Shown here piece after piece: positions 1-7,206 of a DNA stretch of 9,346 bases (within the stretch, counting starts at the first letter, position 1; the number at the start of each line of letters is the position of its first letter). The position numbers and the translations under genes were made by a program. The notes below the pieces were generated by a model, which saw only the letters and a list, made by a program, of their open reading frames with translations, made no database searches and had not been told where the DNA came from. This DNA is from Cyanobacteriota bacterium (lineage in GTDB: Bacteria > Cyanobacteriota > Cyanobacteriia > Phormidesmidales > Phormidesmidaceae): positions 1-9,346 of the forward strand of contig JAIXUR010000064.1 in NCBI GenBank assembly GCA_027483425.1, in the 5' to 3' direction.

Positions 1-61
1 CGGTAATCTCTAATCCACATTCTGCGCCACCGGCTAATTTTTTTGCTAAAACCCTTATCAT
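1..61 (-). CDS. Possible 5' end of a leftward gene, cut by window edge
   Basis: On the minus strand an ATG at 61-59 opens a frame that stays open to the window edge. It reads MIRVLAKKLAGGAECGLEIT, a protein-like composition with no rare-residue runs. No convincing Shine-Dalgarno precedes it, and the frame is also open further upstream, so the start is uncertain. Twenty codons are too few to recognise a family. If real, the gene diverges from the lytic transglycosylase gene and 62-264 would be a shared promoter region. It could equally be chance. Confidence 0.25.
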   Translation of the reverse strand, partial: MIRVLAKKLAGGAECGLEIT

Positions 62-264
62 AGGTTGGTTAACAAGCCTGAGTAGAGTTCTCCTTATCTG
101 CACCTGTGGAGCAAGGTAGCTGATGCCCAGGCATGCCAACGAGGGTCCAGTTCAGGACATGCTCGTTCGGGATATCACGGTAGCCAGATGGCTAACAACA
201 CCGCCCATGGCCCATGGCCAACCACCGCTCAGAGTTCCCTTAGATTCCAGTTAGTGGGTTTACC
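62..264. other. Intergenic region upstream of slt
   Basis: This stretch has no recognisable gene. It contains an imperfect hairpin at 138-167, a 7-bp tandem duplication CCCATGG at 204-217, and a 27-codon open frame (188-271) that ends 4 bases after the A of the slt start codon. I found no pair of -35/-10 hexamers at acceptable spacing, so no promoter is placed, although one probably lies here. Confidence 0.5.
138..167 (+). other. Imperfect hairpin upstream of slt
   Basis: AACGAG (138-143) pairs with CTCGTT (162-167), and GTCC (145-148) pairs with GGAC (155-158). They enclose the loop AGTTCA. One G (144) faces ATG (159-161) in an internal bulge. It has no T-tract. It may be a 5' UTR structure of the downstream transcript or chance; it matches no riboswitch I recognise. 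Confidence 0.25.
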
Positions 265-2490
265 ATGGTGAAACGGTTAACGGCGAACCTACCCCTGGTC
301 GCGATCGCAGGGGTCAGCGCCCTCTCCTTAGGTATGGGGGCGGCTCTGCTGCACACCCGCTCGACGGGGGAAACGCCGAGCGCCATTTTGCCGGGCGTCA
401 CCCTAGACAAGTCGCTGGTGCCCCATCTGGGGCGACCCGACCCCCTAGGTGCCAAGGATCCGGTACTGGCCCTGGCCCTCCAGCCCACTGACCAAAACCA
501 GGCGGCGCTAACGGCGGTAGCCCAGGGCCAGTCTTCCCTGAGCCGGAACCGGGCGCGATATTTGTTGGCCTTAGATTTGATCAAGAGCGATCGCGGCGGC
601 AGCGCCATTCCCCTGCTGGAGGGGTTGGAGGCTGAGTACCCGGCCATGGCCCCCTACGTGGCCCTGGCCCTGGTGCAGGCCCAGCGGGCGGCGGGGCAAG
701 CCGCAGCCGCCGAGCAAACCCAGCAGCGCCTGCTGACGGACTACGCCGATGACGGGGCGATCGCGCCGCTGCTCTTTGAGCTGGGCCAGCAGGATCCGGC
801 CTACTGGGATCGACTGGTGAAGCAGTTTCCCGATCATCCCAAGGCGGTGGAGGTGGCCTACCAACGGCTGGCCACAGACCCCCACCGGGCCGATGCCCTG
901 CCCCTGCTGATGGTGATCGCCCACGCAGGGCTGCACCACCCCAATGCCGGGGCCGCCCTGCTGCGGCTCAAAAATGAATTTGGCAACCAGCTTAGCCCCG
1001 AAGACTGGCAAACCATTGGCTTTGGCCTGTGGCGCATCGACAGCTACGGCGATGCGGGGGCCGCCTACGCCAAGGCCCCGCCCACCCCCCGCAATCTCTA
1101 CCGGGCGGCAAGGGGGCTCCAGGTGGGGGGCAAGCGCGATCGGGCGATCGCCCTCTTCTCCCAGCTCGATCAGCAGTTTCCCGACGCGCCTGAAACCGCC
1201 ACCGGGCTGCTGCGCCTGTCCCAGAGTGTGTCCAACGACGCAGCCCTCGGGGTACTGGATCAGGTCGTCAATCGCTTTCCCGACCGGGCCGGGGAGGCGC
1301 TGTTGGCGAAGGCTACTATCCTCGACGAGAGCAACAGTGCCGCCTCGGCCCAGGGCATTCGCGACACCATTCTCAAGACCTACGGTGACTCTGACGCCGC
1401 CGCCGAAATTCGCCTACAAAATGCCCTCAATGCCGCCGACCAGGGCGACCTGGCCATGGCCCTGAGCTGGGGTCGCGATGTACTCAAGTACAGCCCCAAC
1501 AGCTACCTGGCCGCCGATGCGGGGTTTTGGGTGGGCAAGTGGGGTCGCCAGCTGGGCCAGGCCGATGTGGCCCAGAACGCCCTGGAGAGCGTGATTGCCC
1601 TTCACCCTGAGTCCTACTACGCCTGGCGAGCGGCGGTGGCGCTGGGGTGGGATGTGGGTGACTTTAAGACGGTGCGATCGCAGACGCCAGCGGTGGCTCA
1701 GCCCTCCCAGCGCACCCCCCTCCCGGCGGGCTCTGAGACCCTGCAAGAGCTATACCTGCTGGGCCAAGACCAGCAGGCCTGGGAGCGGTGGCAGTTGGAA
1801 TATACCAGTCGCCAAGACCCCACGGTGGCCGAACAGTTCACCGACGGGCTGATGCGCCTGGGCGCCAACGACAACATCGACGGCATCTACCAGGTGTCGA
1901 GCCTGAGCCTGGTGGATGACCCCGAGGAGATTAAGGCCGTGAAGGCGCTGAAGCAGCGCCCCGACTTCTGGCATGGGGTGTACCCCCTGCCCTACGCCGA
2001 TTTAATTACCACCTGGGCAGCGGAGCGGCGGCTGAACCCGCTGCTGGTGGCGGCGCTGGTGCGCCAAGAGTCACGCTTTGAGTCCAAAATTCGCTCTGGG
2101 GTGGGGGCCGCTGGCCTGATGCAGGTGATGCCCTCCACCGCCGAGTGGATCAAGGGCAAAGCTGGCCTGGAGAACTACGACCTCAACAACCCCACCGACA
2201 ACGTCAAGCTGGGCACCTGGTACCTCGACTACACCCACTCGGAGTACGACGACCACTCGCTGTTTGCGGTGGCCAGCTACAACGCCGGGCCCGGCAATGT
2301 GGCGAAGTGGATTGATCGGGGTGGCTACGTAGATGCCGACGACTTTGCCGAGAAGATTCCCTTCCCCGAGACCAAGGGCTATGTGCGATCGGTGTTTGGG
2401 GGCTACTGGAACTACCTGCGACTCTACGACCCGGCGATCGCAGCGCAGGTGGAAGCTCTGCAAAAAAACTATCGAGGCATCAAAGACTAG
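265..2490 (+). CDS. slt: Soluble-type lytic transglycosylase (Slt70-like), membrane-anchored or secreted
   Basis: This 741-residue protein is a peptidoglycan lytic transglycosylase. It should cleave MurNAc-GlcNAc bonds and leave 1,6-anhydroMurNAc ends in the periplasm. Residues about 9-29 form a hydrophobic signal or anchor segment after a basic MVKR start. Residues about 70-560 are helical, TPR-like repeats with recurring FPD phrases (QFPDHPKA, QFPDAPET, RFPDRAGE), like the Slt70 superhelix. The C-terminal goose-type SLT domain has the catalytic Glu602 in RQESRF, GAAGLMQVMPST at 614-625 and ASYNAGPGN at about 670-678, all family-diagnostic. Length is close to that of cyanobacterial Slt proteins. 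ATG 265 gives the signal segment, but no clear Shine-Dalgarno precedes it. dacB begins 19 nt after the stop, so the two are probably co-transcribed. Codons are GC-rich like the neighbours and nothing looks broken. The SLT catalytic domain is certain; the exact subfamily is less so. Confidence 0.93.
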   Translation: MVKRLTANLPLVAIAGVSALSLGMGAALLHTRSTGETPSAILPGVTLDKSLVPHLGRPDPLGAKDPVLALALQPTDQNQAALTAVAQGQSSLSRNRARYLLALDLIKSDRGGSAIPLLEGLEAEYPAMAPYVALALVQAQRAAGQAAAAEQTQQRLLTDYADDGAIAPLLFELGQQDPAYWDRLVKQFPDHPKAVEVAYQRLATDPHRADALPLLMVIAHAGLHHPNAGAALLRLKNEFGNQLSPEDWQTIGFGLWRIDSYGDAGAAYAKAPPTPRNLYRAARGLQVGGKRDRAIALFSQLDQQFPDAPETATGLLRLSQSVSNDAALGVLDQVVNRFPDRAGEALLAKATILDESNSAASAQGIRDTILKTYGDSDAAAEIRLQNALNAADQGDLAMALSWGRDVLKYSPNSYLAADAGFWVGKWGRQLGQADVAQNALESVIALHPESYYAWRAAVALGWDVGDFKTVRSQTPAVAQPSQRTPLPAGSETLQELYLLGQDQQAWERWQLEYTSRQDPTVAEQFTDGLMRLGANDNIDGIYQVSSLSLVDDPEEIKAVKALKQRPDFWHGVYPLPYADLITTWAAERRLNPLLVAALVRQESRFESKIRSGVGAAGLMQVMPSTAEWIKGKAGLENYDLNNPTDNVKLGTWYLDYTHSEYDDHSLFAVASYNAGPGNVAKWIDRGGYVDADDFAEKIPFPETKGYVRSVFGGYWNYLRLYDPAIAAQVEALQKNYRGIKD

Positions 2491-2509
2491 GCCCATTACT
2501 CTGGCGTGC

Positions 2510-3991
2510 ATGGTAACGATGGTGACACCTCGGTGGGGGAGGGCCTCAGGCTGGGCGATGGCCATCAGCCTGCTCAGTACCTGGCTGCCAATCTTGCGGC
2601 CCATGCCTGCTGGGGCCGCCCTGTGTCCGGCTCAGCTGGCTACCCAGCTGGATGCGGCCCTGAACCAGGCTCCCCTAGATCGGGCCTACACGGGGATGGT
2701 GTTGCAAACCCAGGGGCCAACTCGCCGCACCCTCTATAGCCATAACGGCGATCGCCTCTTTACCCCGGCCTCCAATGCCAAGCTGCTGACCACCGCCGCC
2801 GCCCTGCATCGGCTGGGGAGTGGCTATCGTCTGCGCACGTCGGTATACAGCACCCCTGGCCCTGGGGGAAGTACGGTGCTGCGGGTGGTGGGCCGGGGGG
2901 ATCCGAGTTTCACCACGGCCCAGGTAGAGGCCCTGGCCCAACAGGTGACCCAGGCGGGGGTGAGGCAGGTCAGCCGCCTGATTCTGGACGATTCCTATTT
3001 TCCAGGATTTGCCACCAACCCCACCTGGGAGTGGGAAGACGCTCAGTTTGCCTACGCCGCCCCGGTCAACAGCCTGATTTTGAACCGCAATGCCGTGGCG
3101 GTGCAGATTGCCCCGGCCCCGGTGGGCCGCCCGCTGAGTCTGGTGTGGCCCCAGGCGCTGCCCGCGGGCCCGCTGCCAGTGGTGAATGACTCCACTACCG
3201 TCGCCGCCGGGGCCGCCACGGCCTCCCTGGCCCTGTGGCGCCGGGGCGATGACCCGACGGTGCGGGTGACCGGGCAAATGGCCCAGGGGGAACCGGCCCA
3301 AACCATTGACCTGGCAGTGTTAAACCCGGCCCAGCAGTTTGCGGCGGCCATGGAGCAGGCGCTGCAGCGGCGATCGGTGCCGGTGGGGCAAACAGTGGTG
3401 ACTCAAACGTCGGCCCCCTTGGCCGGGCCAGAACTGGCGGTCGTAGAGTCGCCCCCGGTGGGAGACCTGCTGATTTTGGCCAACCGAGACAGCGACAACC
3501 TCTACGCCGAGGCGTTGTTCAAGACCCTGGGGGTGACCGCTGGGGGCCCCGTCACGGAGGCCAGCCAGGCAGGGGGGGAGGCGGTCAAGGCGGCCCTGGC
3601 CGAGCTGGGGGTGACGACCCAGGGGTTGCGGTTGGCGGATGGGTCGGGGCTGTCGCGTCATAACCTCGTGTCCCCAGCGGCCTTGGTCGACACCCTCCAG
3701 GTGATGGCGGATCATCCCGAGGCCGGGGTATTTCGGGAGTCGCTGGCGATCGCCGGGGTCAGCGGTACCCTGACCAATCGGCTGCGGGGCACGGTGTTGG
3801 CGGGGCGCTTGCAGGGCAAGTCGGGGGCGTTGACGGGGAATGTGGCGCTGTCGGGCTATGTGCAGCCGCCGAACTATGAGCCGCTGGTGTTTAGCCTGAT
3901 AATTAACCACTCGGATCAGCCAGCGGGGGACCTGCGGCAGCAGATCGATGCCCTGCTGTTGCTAATCGCCCAGTTGGCGGAGGGCTGCTAA
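2510..3991 (+). CDS. dacB: D-alanyl-D-alanine carboxypeptidase/endopeptidase, PBP4 (DacB) type
   Basis: This is a class C low-molecular-mass penicillin-binding protein of 493 residues. It removes terminal D-Ala from peptidoglycan stems and/or cuts cross-links in the periplasm. All three active-site motifs are visible: SNAK (Ser88-Lys91, in TPASNAKLL), SDN (328-330, in NRDSDNLYAEAL) and KSG (437-439, in LQGKSGALTGN). The family block DGSGLSRHN lies at 377-385. The long stretch between the first two motifs is the PBP4-type insert. The N-terminus has a signal peptide ending near AGAA before LCPAQL. The frame is open back to 2333 inside slt, but those residues are arginine- and proline-rich and precede the signal peptide, so the start is ATG 2510 or ATG 2519. 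Neither has a good Shine-Dalgarno, which suggests translational coupling to slt. Pairing with a lytic transglycosylase fits joint wall remodelling. Confidence 0.92.
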   Translation: MVTMVTPRWGRASGWAMAISLLSTWLPILRPMPAGAALCPAQLATQLDAALNQAPLDRAYTGMVLQTQGPTRRTLYSHNGDRLFTPASNAKLLTTAAALHRLGSGYRLRTSVYSTPGPGGSTVLRVVGRGDPSFTTAQVEALAQQVTQAGVRQVSRLILDDSYFPGFATNPTWEWEDAQFAYAAPVNSLILNRNAVAVQIAPAPVGRPLSLVWPQALPAGPLPVVNDSTTVAAGAATASLALWRRGDDPTVRVTGQMAQGEPAQTIDLAVLNPAQQFAAAMEQALQRRSVPVGQTVVTQTSAPLAGPELAVVESPPVGDLLILANRDSDNLYAEALFKTLGVTAGGPVTEASQAGGEAVKAALAELGVTTQGLRLADGSGLSRHNLVSPAALVDTLQVMADHPEAGVFRESLAIAGVSGTLTNRLRGTVLAGRLQGKSGALTGNVALSGYVQPPNYEPLVFSLIINHSDQPAGDLRQQIDALLLLIAQLAEGC

Positions 3992-4004
3992 CGGTTCAAT
4001 CCTC

Positions 4005-4020
4005 TATACTCGTATACTCG
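4005..4020 (+). repeat. 8-bp tandem duplication TATACTCG x2, possible -10 element
   Basis: TATACTCG occurs twice head to tail in the 71-bp gap between dacB and the ATP-grasp gene. Each copy contains TATACT, close to a sigma70-type -10 hexamer, but no good -35 sits 16-18 nt upstream. The ATP-grasp gene may have its own promoter here as well as read-through from the wall genes. The duplication is certain; the promoter role is weak inference. Confidence 0.35.
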
Positions 4021-4050
4021 TTTAATTCCAGCAGCGATTGAGCGATCGCG

Positions 4051-4056
4051 GGAGGT
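4051..4056 (+). promoter_or_regulatory. Strong ribosome binding site for the ATP-grasp gene
   Basis: GGAGGT lies 6 nt before ATG 4063 and fixes that start over the internal ATG at 4114. It is the only near-consensus Shine-Dalgarno among the genes of this window. A HIP1 octamer (4042-4049) sits just upstream of it. Confidence 0.75.
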
Positions 4057-4062
4057 ACCGGT

Positions 4063-5637
4063 ATGGTGACGGCGAACGAGACAACGACTACGAGGGAACC
4101 GGCCTGCCCCCCGATGTCCGCCCCCTCCACCTTTCAGCAACTCCAGGCCCATCTGCGCGATCGCTGGCGTTCGACCGACGAGTTCGACACCCAGGAGCGC
4201 CATATTTTAGTGGTGCCCTCCCTCAGCCTGGACCAGGAGGAGCTGCAAAAAATTGAGGGGGTCACCCATTACGAAGAGCGACTGCTGTTTTCGCTGATTC
4301 GGCTGCGCAACCCCAATACCCGCCTGGTGTACGTCACCTCCCAGCCGCTGCACCCCAGCATTGTCGACTACTACCTGGAGCTGTTGCCGGGCATTCCCAG
4401 CTCCCACGCCCGGGAGCGGCTGACCCTGTTTGCCGCCTACGATGGCTCCCGCAAGCCCCTCAGCCAAAAGCTCCTCGAGCGGCCCCGGTTGCTTGAGCGC
4501 CTGCGCAAGGCCCTCGACCCCCAACGGGCCTACATGACCTGCTACAACTCGACCCCCTGGGAGCGAGACTTATCCCTCGCCCTGGGCTTGCCCCTGCTGG
4601 CCCTTGACCCAGACCTGCTGCACTGGGGAACAAAAAGCGGCAGTCGCGAGATTTTTAGGCGTTGTGGCATTCCTCACCCCCTGGGCAGCGAGCTGGTGTT
4701 TGAGCCGGCTGATCTGGCCACTGCCGTCGCCACCGTCTGGGAGCAAGACCCCAACCTCGGGCGCATGGTGATTAAGCTCAACGAGGGCTTTTCGGGGGAG
4801 GGCAACGCCCTGCTCGACCTGCGACGGTTAGCGGCGGTTGCCCCAGGCACCGCAGGCCATGGCGATCGCGTCCGTGCCATTGCCGCCGCCTTCTCGACCC
4901 TCAGTTTTCAGTGCCAGACCGAAACCTGGCCCCACTTTGCCACCAAAATTTCGGTACTGGGGGCGATCGCCGAAGCGTTCATTGAGGGCGATCGCAAAGA
5001 ATCCCCCAGTGTCCAGGGCCAGATTACCCCCCTGGGTGCAGTCGAAATTCTCTCCACCCACGACCAAGAACTGGGCGGCCCCGACGGCCAAATTTTTCTC
5101 GGCTGCTCCTTTCCCGCCCGGCCCGACTACCGCCTCGAGATCCAAGCCATGGGTCAGCGCATCGGCGAAGAGCTGGCCCGCCAGGGAGCCCTAGAGCGCT
5201 ACGGCGTCGACTTTATTGCCGTGGCCAAAGGTGATCCTGAGTCCCCCGAGTGGGATTTGCAGGCGATCGAAATCAACCTGCGCAAAGGCGGCACCACCCA
5301 TCCCCTGATGGCCATGAAAATGCTCACCGAGGGGCACTTTCACCCCACCGACGGGTTGTTCTACACCAAGCAAGAGCAGATCCGCTACTACCGCGCCTCC
5401 GACAACCTGCAAAAGCCCCACTACCGGGGTCTGCTGCCCAGCGACCTGATGGATATCATCGTCACCCGGCGGCTGCACTTCAACTCGATCAGCGGCGTCG
5501 GGGCCGCCTTTCACCTGATGGGCAGCCTGTCGGAATACGGCAAAGTCGGCCTGACCTGCATCGGCACTAGCCCCGACCACGCCCGCGAAATCTACGACCA
5601 GGTAGTCACCGCACTGGATGAATCCACGGGCGGCTAG
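4063..5637 (+). CDS. ATP-grasp protein related to peptide ligase PGM1
   Basis: This 524-residue protein has an ATP-grasp fold and resembles the PGM1-related peptide ligase family. The namesake, from pheganomycin biosynthesis, joins a nonproteinogenic amino acid to ribosomal peptides using ATP. Residues about 30-200 fit the pre-ATP-grasp domain. MVIKLNEGFSGEGNALL at 235-251 carries the nucleotide-binding lysine (Lys238) and a glycine-rich loop. YGVDFIAV (380-387) and AIEINLRKGGTTHP (401-414) supply the Mg-ATP acidic and Asn residues (Glu403, Asn405). The region from about 445 (GLLPSDLMDIIV, then HFNSISGVGAAFHLMG) is a family-specific C-terminus. No signal peptide is seen, so it is cytosolic. 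The start is set by a strong Shine-Dalgarno. It follows dacB by 71 bp, so it may be a third operon gene. No precursor-peptide gene is visible nearby, so the substrate is unknown. ATP-grasp assignment is firm; the peptide-ligase role is inferred from the family name. Confidence 0.85.
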   Translation: MVTANETTTTREPACPPMSAPSTFQQLQAHLRDRWRSTDEFDTQERHILVVPSLSLDQEELQKIEGVTHYEERLLFSLIRLRNPNTRLVYVTSQPLHPSIVDYYLELLPGIPSSHARERLTLFAAYDGSRKPLSQKLLERPRLLERLRKALDPQRAYMTCYNSTPWERDLSLALGLPLLALDPDLLHWGTKSGSREIFRRCGIPHPLGSELVFEPADLATAVATVWEQDPNLGRMVIKLNEGFSGEGNALLDLRRLAAVAPGTAGHGDRVRAIAAAFSTLSFQCQTETWPHFATKISVLGAIAEAFIEGDRKESPSVQGQITPLGAVEILSTHDQELGGPDGQIFLGCSFPARPDYRLEIQAMGQRIGEELARQGALERYGVDFIAVAKGDPESPEWDLQAIEINLRKGGTTHPLMAMKMLTEGHFHPTDGLFYTKQEQIRYYRASDNLQKPHYRGLLPSDLMDIIVTRRLHFNSISGVGAAFHLMGSLSEYGKVGLTCIGTSPDHAREIYDQVVTALDESTGG

Positions 5638-5664
5638 GCCTGCGTTACGCAGGCCTAGCCGCCC
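5628..5664. terminator. Perfect 17-bp-stem palindrome between convergent genes, probable bidirectional terminator
   Basis: GGGCGGCTAGGCCTGCG (5628-5644) is followed by the loop TTA and then its exact reverse complement (5648-5664). The TAG stop of the ATP-grasp gene (5635-5637) lies within the left arm, and the SPFH gene arrives from the right with its stop at 5679. Neither side has a T-tract, so it is not a textbook Rho-independent terminator, but stem-only terminators are plausible in cyanobacteria. It could also block read-through in both directions or protect mRNA 3' ends. Confidence 0.6.
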
Positions 5665-5678
5665 TAAGGGGTTTAGAG

Positions 5679-6629
5679 TTATCCTTCGCCCACGATCGCC
5701 CGCATGCCTTCCAAGGTCGCCGGAATGCTGCGCGGATCCATAAACATCACCTTGCTGCTATCGCTGCTGCCGATCTTCAGCCCCATTTCCATATAGTGCT
5801 GGGCGATGAGAAACTGTAGCGCCTCTCGGGTACCGGGGTCGGCGGCCAGGGTTTTGGCGATCACCTGCATCGCCTCGGCCGTGCCCTGGGCCTGGAGCAG
5901 TTGCTCCTGACGGAGAGCCTGGGCCCGCAGCACAATCGACTTTTGTTCGGCCTCGGCATCTAACAGCGCCGCTTTTTGGCGAGCTTCGGCATCCAACACC
6001 GACGACTCAGCCCGGCCCTTGGCCGAGTTGACCGCCGATTCTCGCTCCCCTTCGGAGGTTAGCACCGCCGCCCGTTTTTTGCGCTCGGCGGCCATTTGCA
6101 ATTCCATGGAATCTTGCACCGCCTTGGAGGGCACAATGTCGCGCAGTTCCACCCGGGTCACCTTCACCCCCCAGGGATCGGTGGAAATATCCAGCTCTCG
6201 CAGCAGCAGTTCGTTAATTTCAGAGCGGGCCGTAAAGGTTTGATCCAGCTCAAGCTGGCCCATTTCAGAGCGAATTTGGGTCAGCACCAGGTTGACCATC
6301 GCCGATTGCAGGTTTTCGACCTTGTAGTAGGCCTTCTCCATATCCACAATGCACCAGTAGACCACGGCATCGACCGTGATCGATACATTGTCCCGGGTAA
6401 TGCACTGCTGGGGTGGAATATCCAGCACCCGCTCTCGAATGGTTTGCTTAAACACCACCTTGTCGAGAAACGGCACCAAAAAATTGAGGCCAGGAGTAAG
6501 TTTCTTACCGTTATATTTACCCAGTGTCTCCACCAGGGCTTCATCACTCTGGTTAATAATTTTGACCGAGCTGGCGGCAATGGAGCCGCCAAAAATCAGC
6601 ACAATCAGAAAACTAAAAAAGCCGCCCAT
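5679..6629 (-). CDS. Paraslipin/stomatin-like SPFH (band 7) membrane protein
   Basis: This 316-residue SPFH-domain protein is of the QmcA/stomatin-like-2 (paraslipin) type, which oligomerises in the membrane and organises microdomains or shields membrane proteases. Residues 3-22 are a single N-terminal hydrophobic segment. The SPFH domain follows (about 25-190) and includes LTPGLNFLVPFLDKV (44-58), TRDNVSITVDAVVYW (78-92) and DPWGVKVTRVELRDI (151-165), all typical of slipins. Residues about 180-250 form an Ala/Glu-rich coiled coil with a tandem 11-residue repeat: VLDAEARQKAA (211-221) then LLDAEAEQKSI (222-232). The C-terminal part is conserved paraslipin. Its length is normal. AGGA about 9 nt before the ATG is a fair ribosome site. 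It lies 62 nt downstream of the nfeD-like gene on the same strand, the well-known slipin/NfeD linkage, so they are probably one operon. The exact client in cyanobacteria is not shown by the sequence. Confidence 0.93.
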   Translation of the reverse strand: MGGFFSFLIVLIFGGSIAASSVKIINQSDEALVETLGKYNGKKLTPGLNFLVPFLDKVVFKQTIRERVLDIPPQQCITRDNVSITVDAVVYWCIVDMEKAYYKVENLQSAMVNLVLTQIRSEMGQLELDQTFTARSEINELLLRELDISTDPWGVKVTRVELRDIVPSKAVQDSMELQMAAERKKRAAVLTSEGERESAVNSAKGRAESSVLDAEARQKAALLDAEAEQKSIVLRAQALRQEQLLQAQGTAEAMQVIAKTLAADPGTREALQFLIAQHYMEMGLKIGSSDSSKVMFMDPRSIPATLEGMRAIVGEG

Positions 6630-6691
6630 AGATTTAAATCCTGTAATAGCTTGTGGGGAATGGTGTGCAGAGAGGCATAAGGATACGCTGG

Positions 6692-7117
6692 TTAAGCCCT
6701 CAGAGCGCTTTCGGGCATGACGTACAGGGTATTGCCCTTGCGGCGGATCACCACCACCGGCTGATCGACAGCAATGGTCGTGGTTTCATCCTCGCAGCGG
6801 GCCTGCCAGGAGTTGCCTTCGTAGATGACCCGCCCCGTCTGTCCTGGCGGAATGGTGGTTAGGGTTCGGGCCTCGGTGGATGCTTGCAAACTGTAGGGGG
6901 TACGCTTGGGCACAAACCGCCGCAGCAGGAAAATAAACAGCAAAGACAGCACCACCCAAGCCACAATCTGGAGATTAAAGGAGGGCACCCCAAGGGCTAT
7001 AACAGCTACCACAAAAGCGCTGAGGCCCAGGGTAGACTCCACAAAGCCCGTGGGCAAAAACAGTTCCATGAGGCAGAAGATGGCCCCAAGCATGACCCAA
7101 AACAAGGGGTAGTTCAT
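6692..7117 (-). CDS. NfeD-like short membrane protein with OB-fold tail
   Basis: This 141-residue protein is a short NfeD-family member (no N-terminal serine protease), comparable to the YbbJ/QmcB partner of E. coli QmcA. Hydrophobic segments lie at about 3-22, 29-44 and 49-67, followed by basic RRFVPKR. The tail (about 92-141: GQTGRVIYEGNSWQARC, then VVVIRRKGNTLYV) matches the NfeD C-terminal OB-fold, which in the family exposes a small beta-barrel for contact with the SPFH partner. The frame also allows a TTG start four codons upstream (7129), but ATG 7117 is more likely because neither has a good Shine-Dalgarno. It is upstream of, and probably co-transcribed with, the paraslipin gene, and the pair should form a membrane complex. 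The family call is confident; partner binding is inferred from known slipin/NfeD pairs. Confidence 0.88.
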   Translation of the reverse strand: MNYPLFWVMLGAIFCLMELFLPTGFVESTLGLSAFVVAVIALGVPSFNLQIVAWVVLSLLFIFLLRRFVPKRTPYSLQASTEARTLTTIPPGQTGRVIYEGNSWQARCEDETTTIAVDQPVVVIRRKGNTLYVMPESALRA

Positions 7118-7167
7118 AGCAGCCCACAAACAACGTTAAGGCATAGAAGACGGCGAAAAAAGGGCCT

Positions 7168-7196
7168 AGAGTATGTCATCTCATCAAGCATCCCAA
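7168..7196 (-). promoter_or_regulatory. Weak candidate promoter for the nfeD-SPFH operon
   Basis: Reading leftward, TTGGGA (7196-7191) is a possible -35, followed by a 17-nt spacer and TACTCT (7173-7168) as a -10. The -35 matches the consensus at 4 of 6 positions and the -10 at 3 of 6, keeping the first T, the A and the last T. It lies about 50 nt before ATG 7117. The spacing is ideal but the hexamers are weak, so this is only a suggestion. Confidence 0.25.
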
Positions 7197-7206
7197 CCCA
7201 GGATGC
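7188..7206. repeat. Small hairpin GCATCC/GGATGC with 11-bp repeat
   Basis: GCATCC (7188-7193) and GGATGC (7201-7206) form a perfect 6-bp stem around a 7-nt loop, CAACCCA. The element overlaps the first copy of CCCAACCCAGG, whose second copy is at 7249-7259. It could be an operator-like site between the divergent genes. No regulator can be named. Confidence 0.3.

Noticed and set aside
207..254. Short leader-like frame MAHGQPPLRVPLDSS before slt
   Set aside because: It has fifteen codons, no Shine-Dalgarno, no regulatory codon run and no attenuator hairpin. It arises from the CCCATGG duplication.
2333..2509. In-frame extension of dacB back into slt, starting at ATG 2333
   Set aside because: The extra 59 residues are arginine/proline-rich shadow of the slt reading frame and would precede an obvious signal peptide. 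The start is at 2510 or 2519.
2071..2604. Leftward 177-codon frame opposite the SLT domain
   Set aside because: It is a shadow of the conserved catalytic domain, with low-complexity V/G/H-rich composition and no ribosome site.
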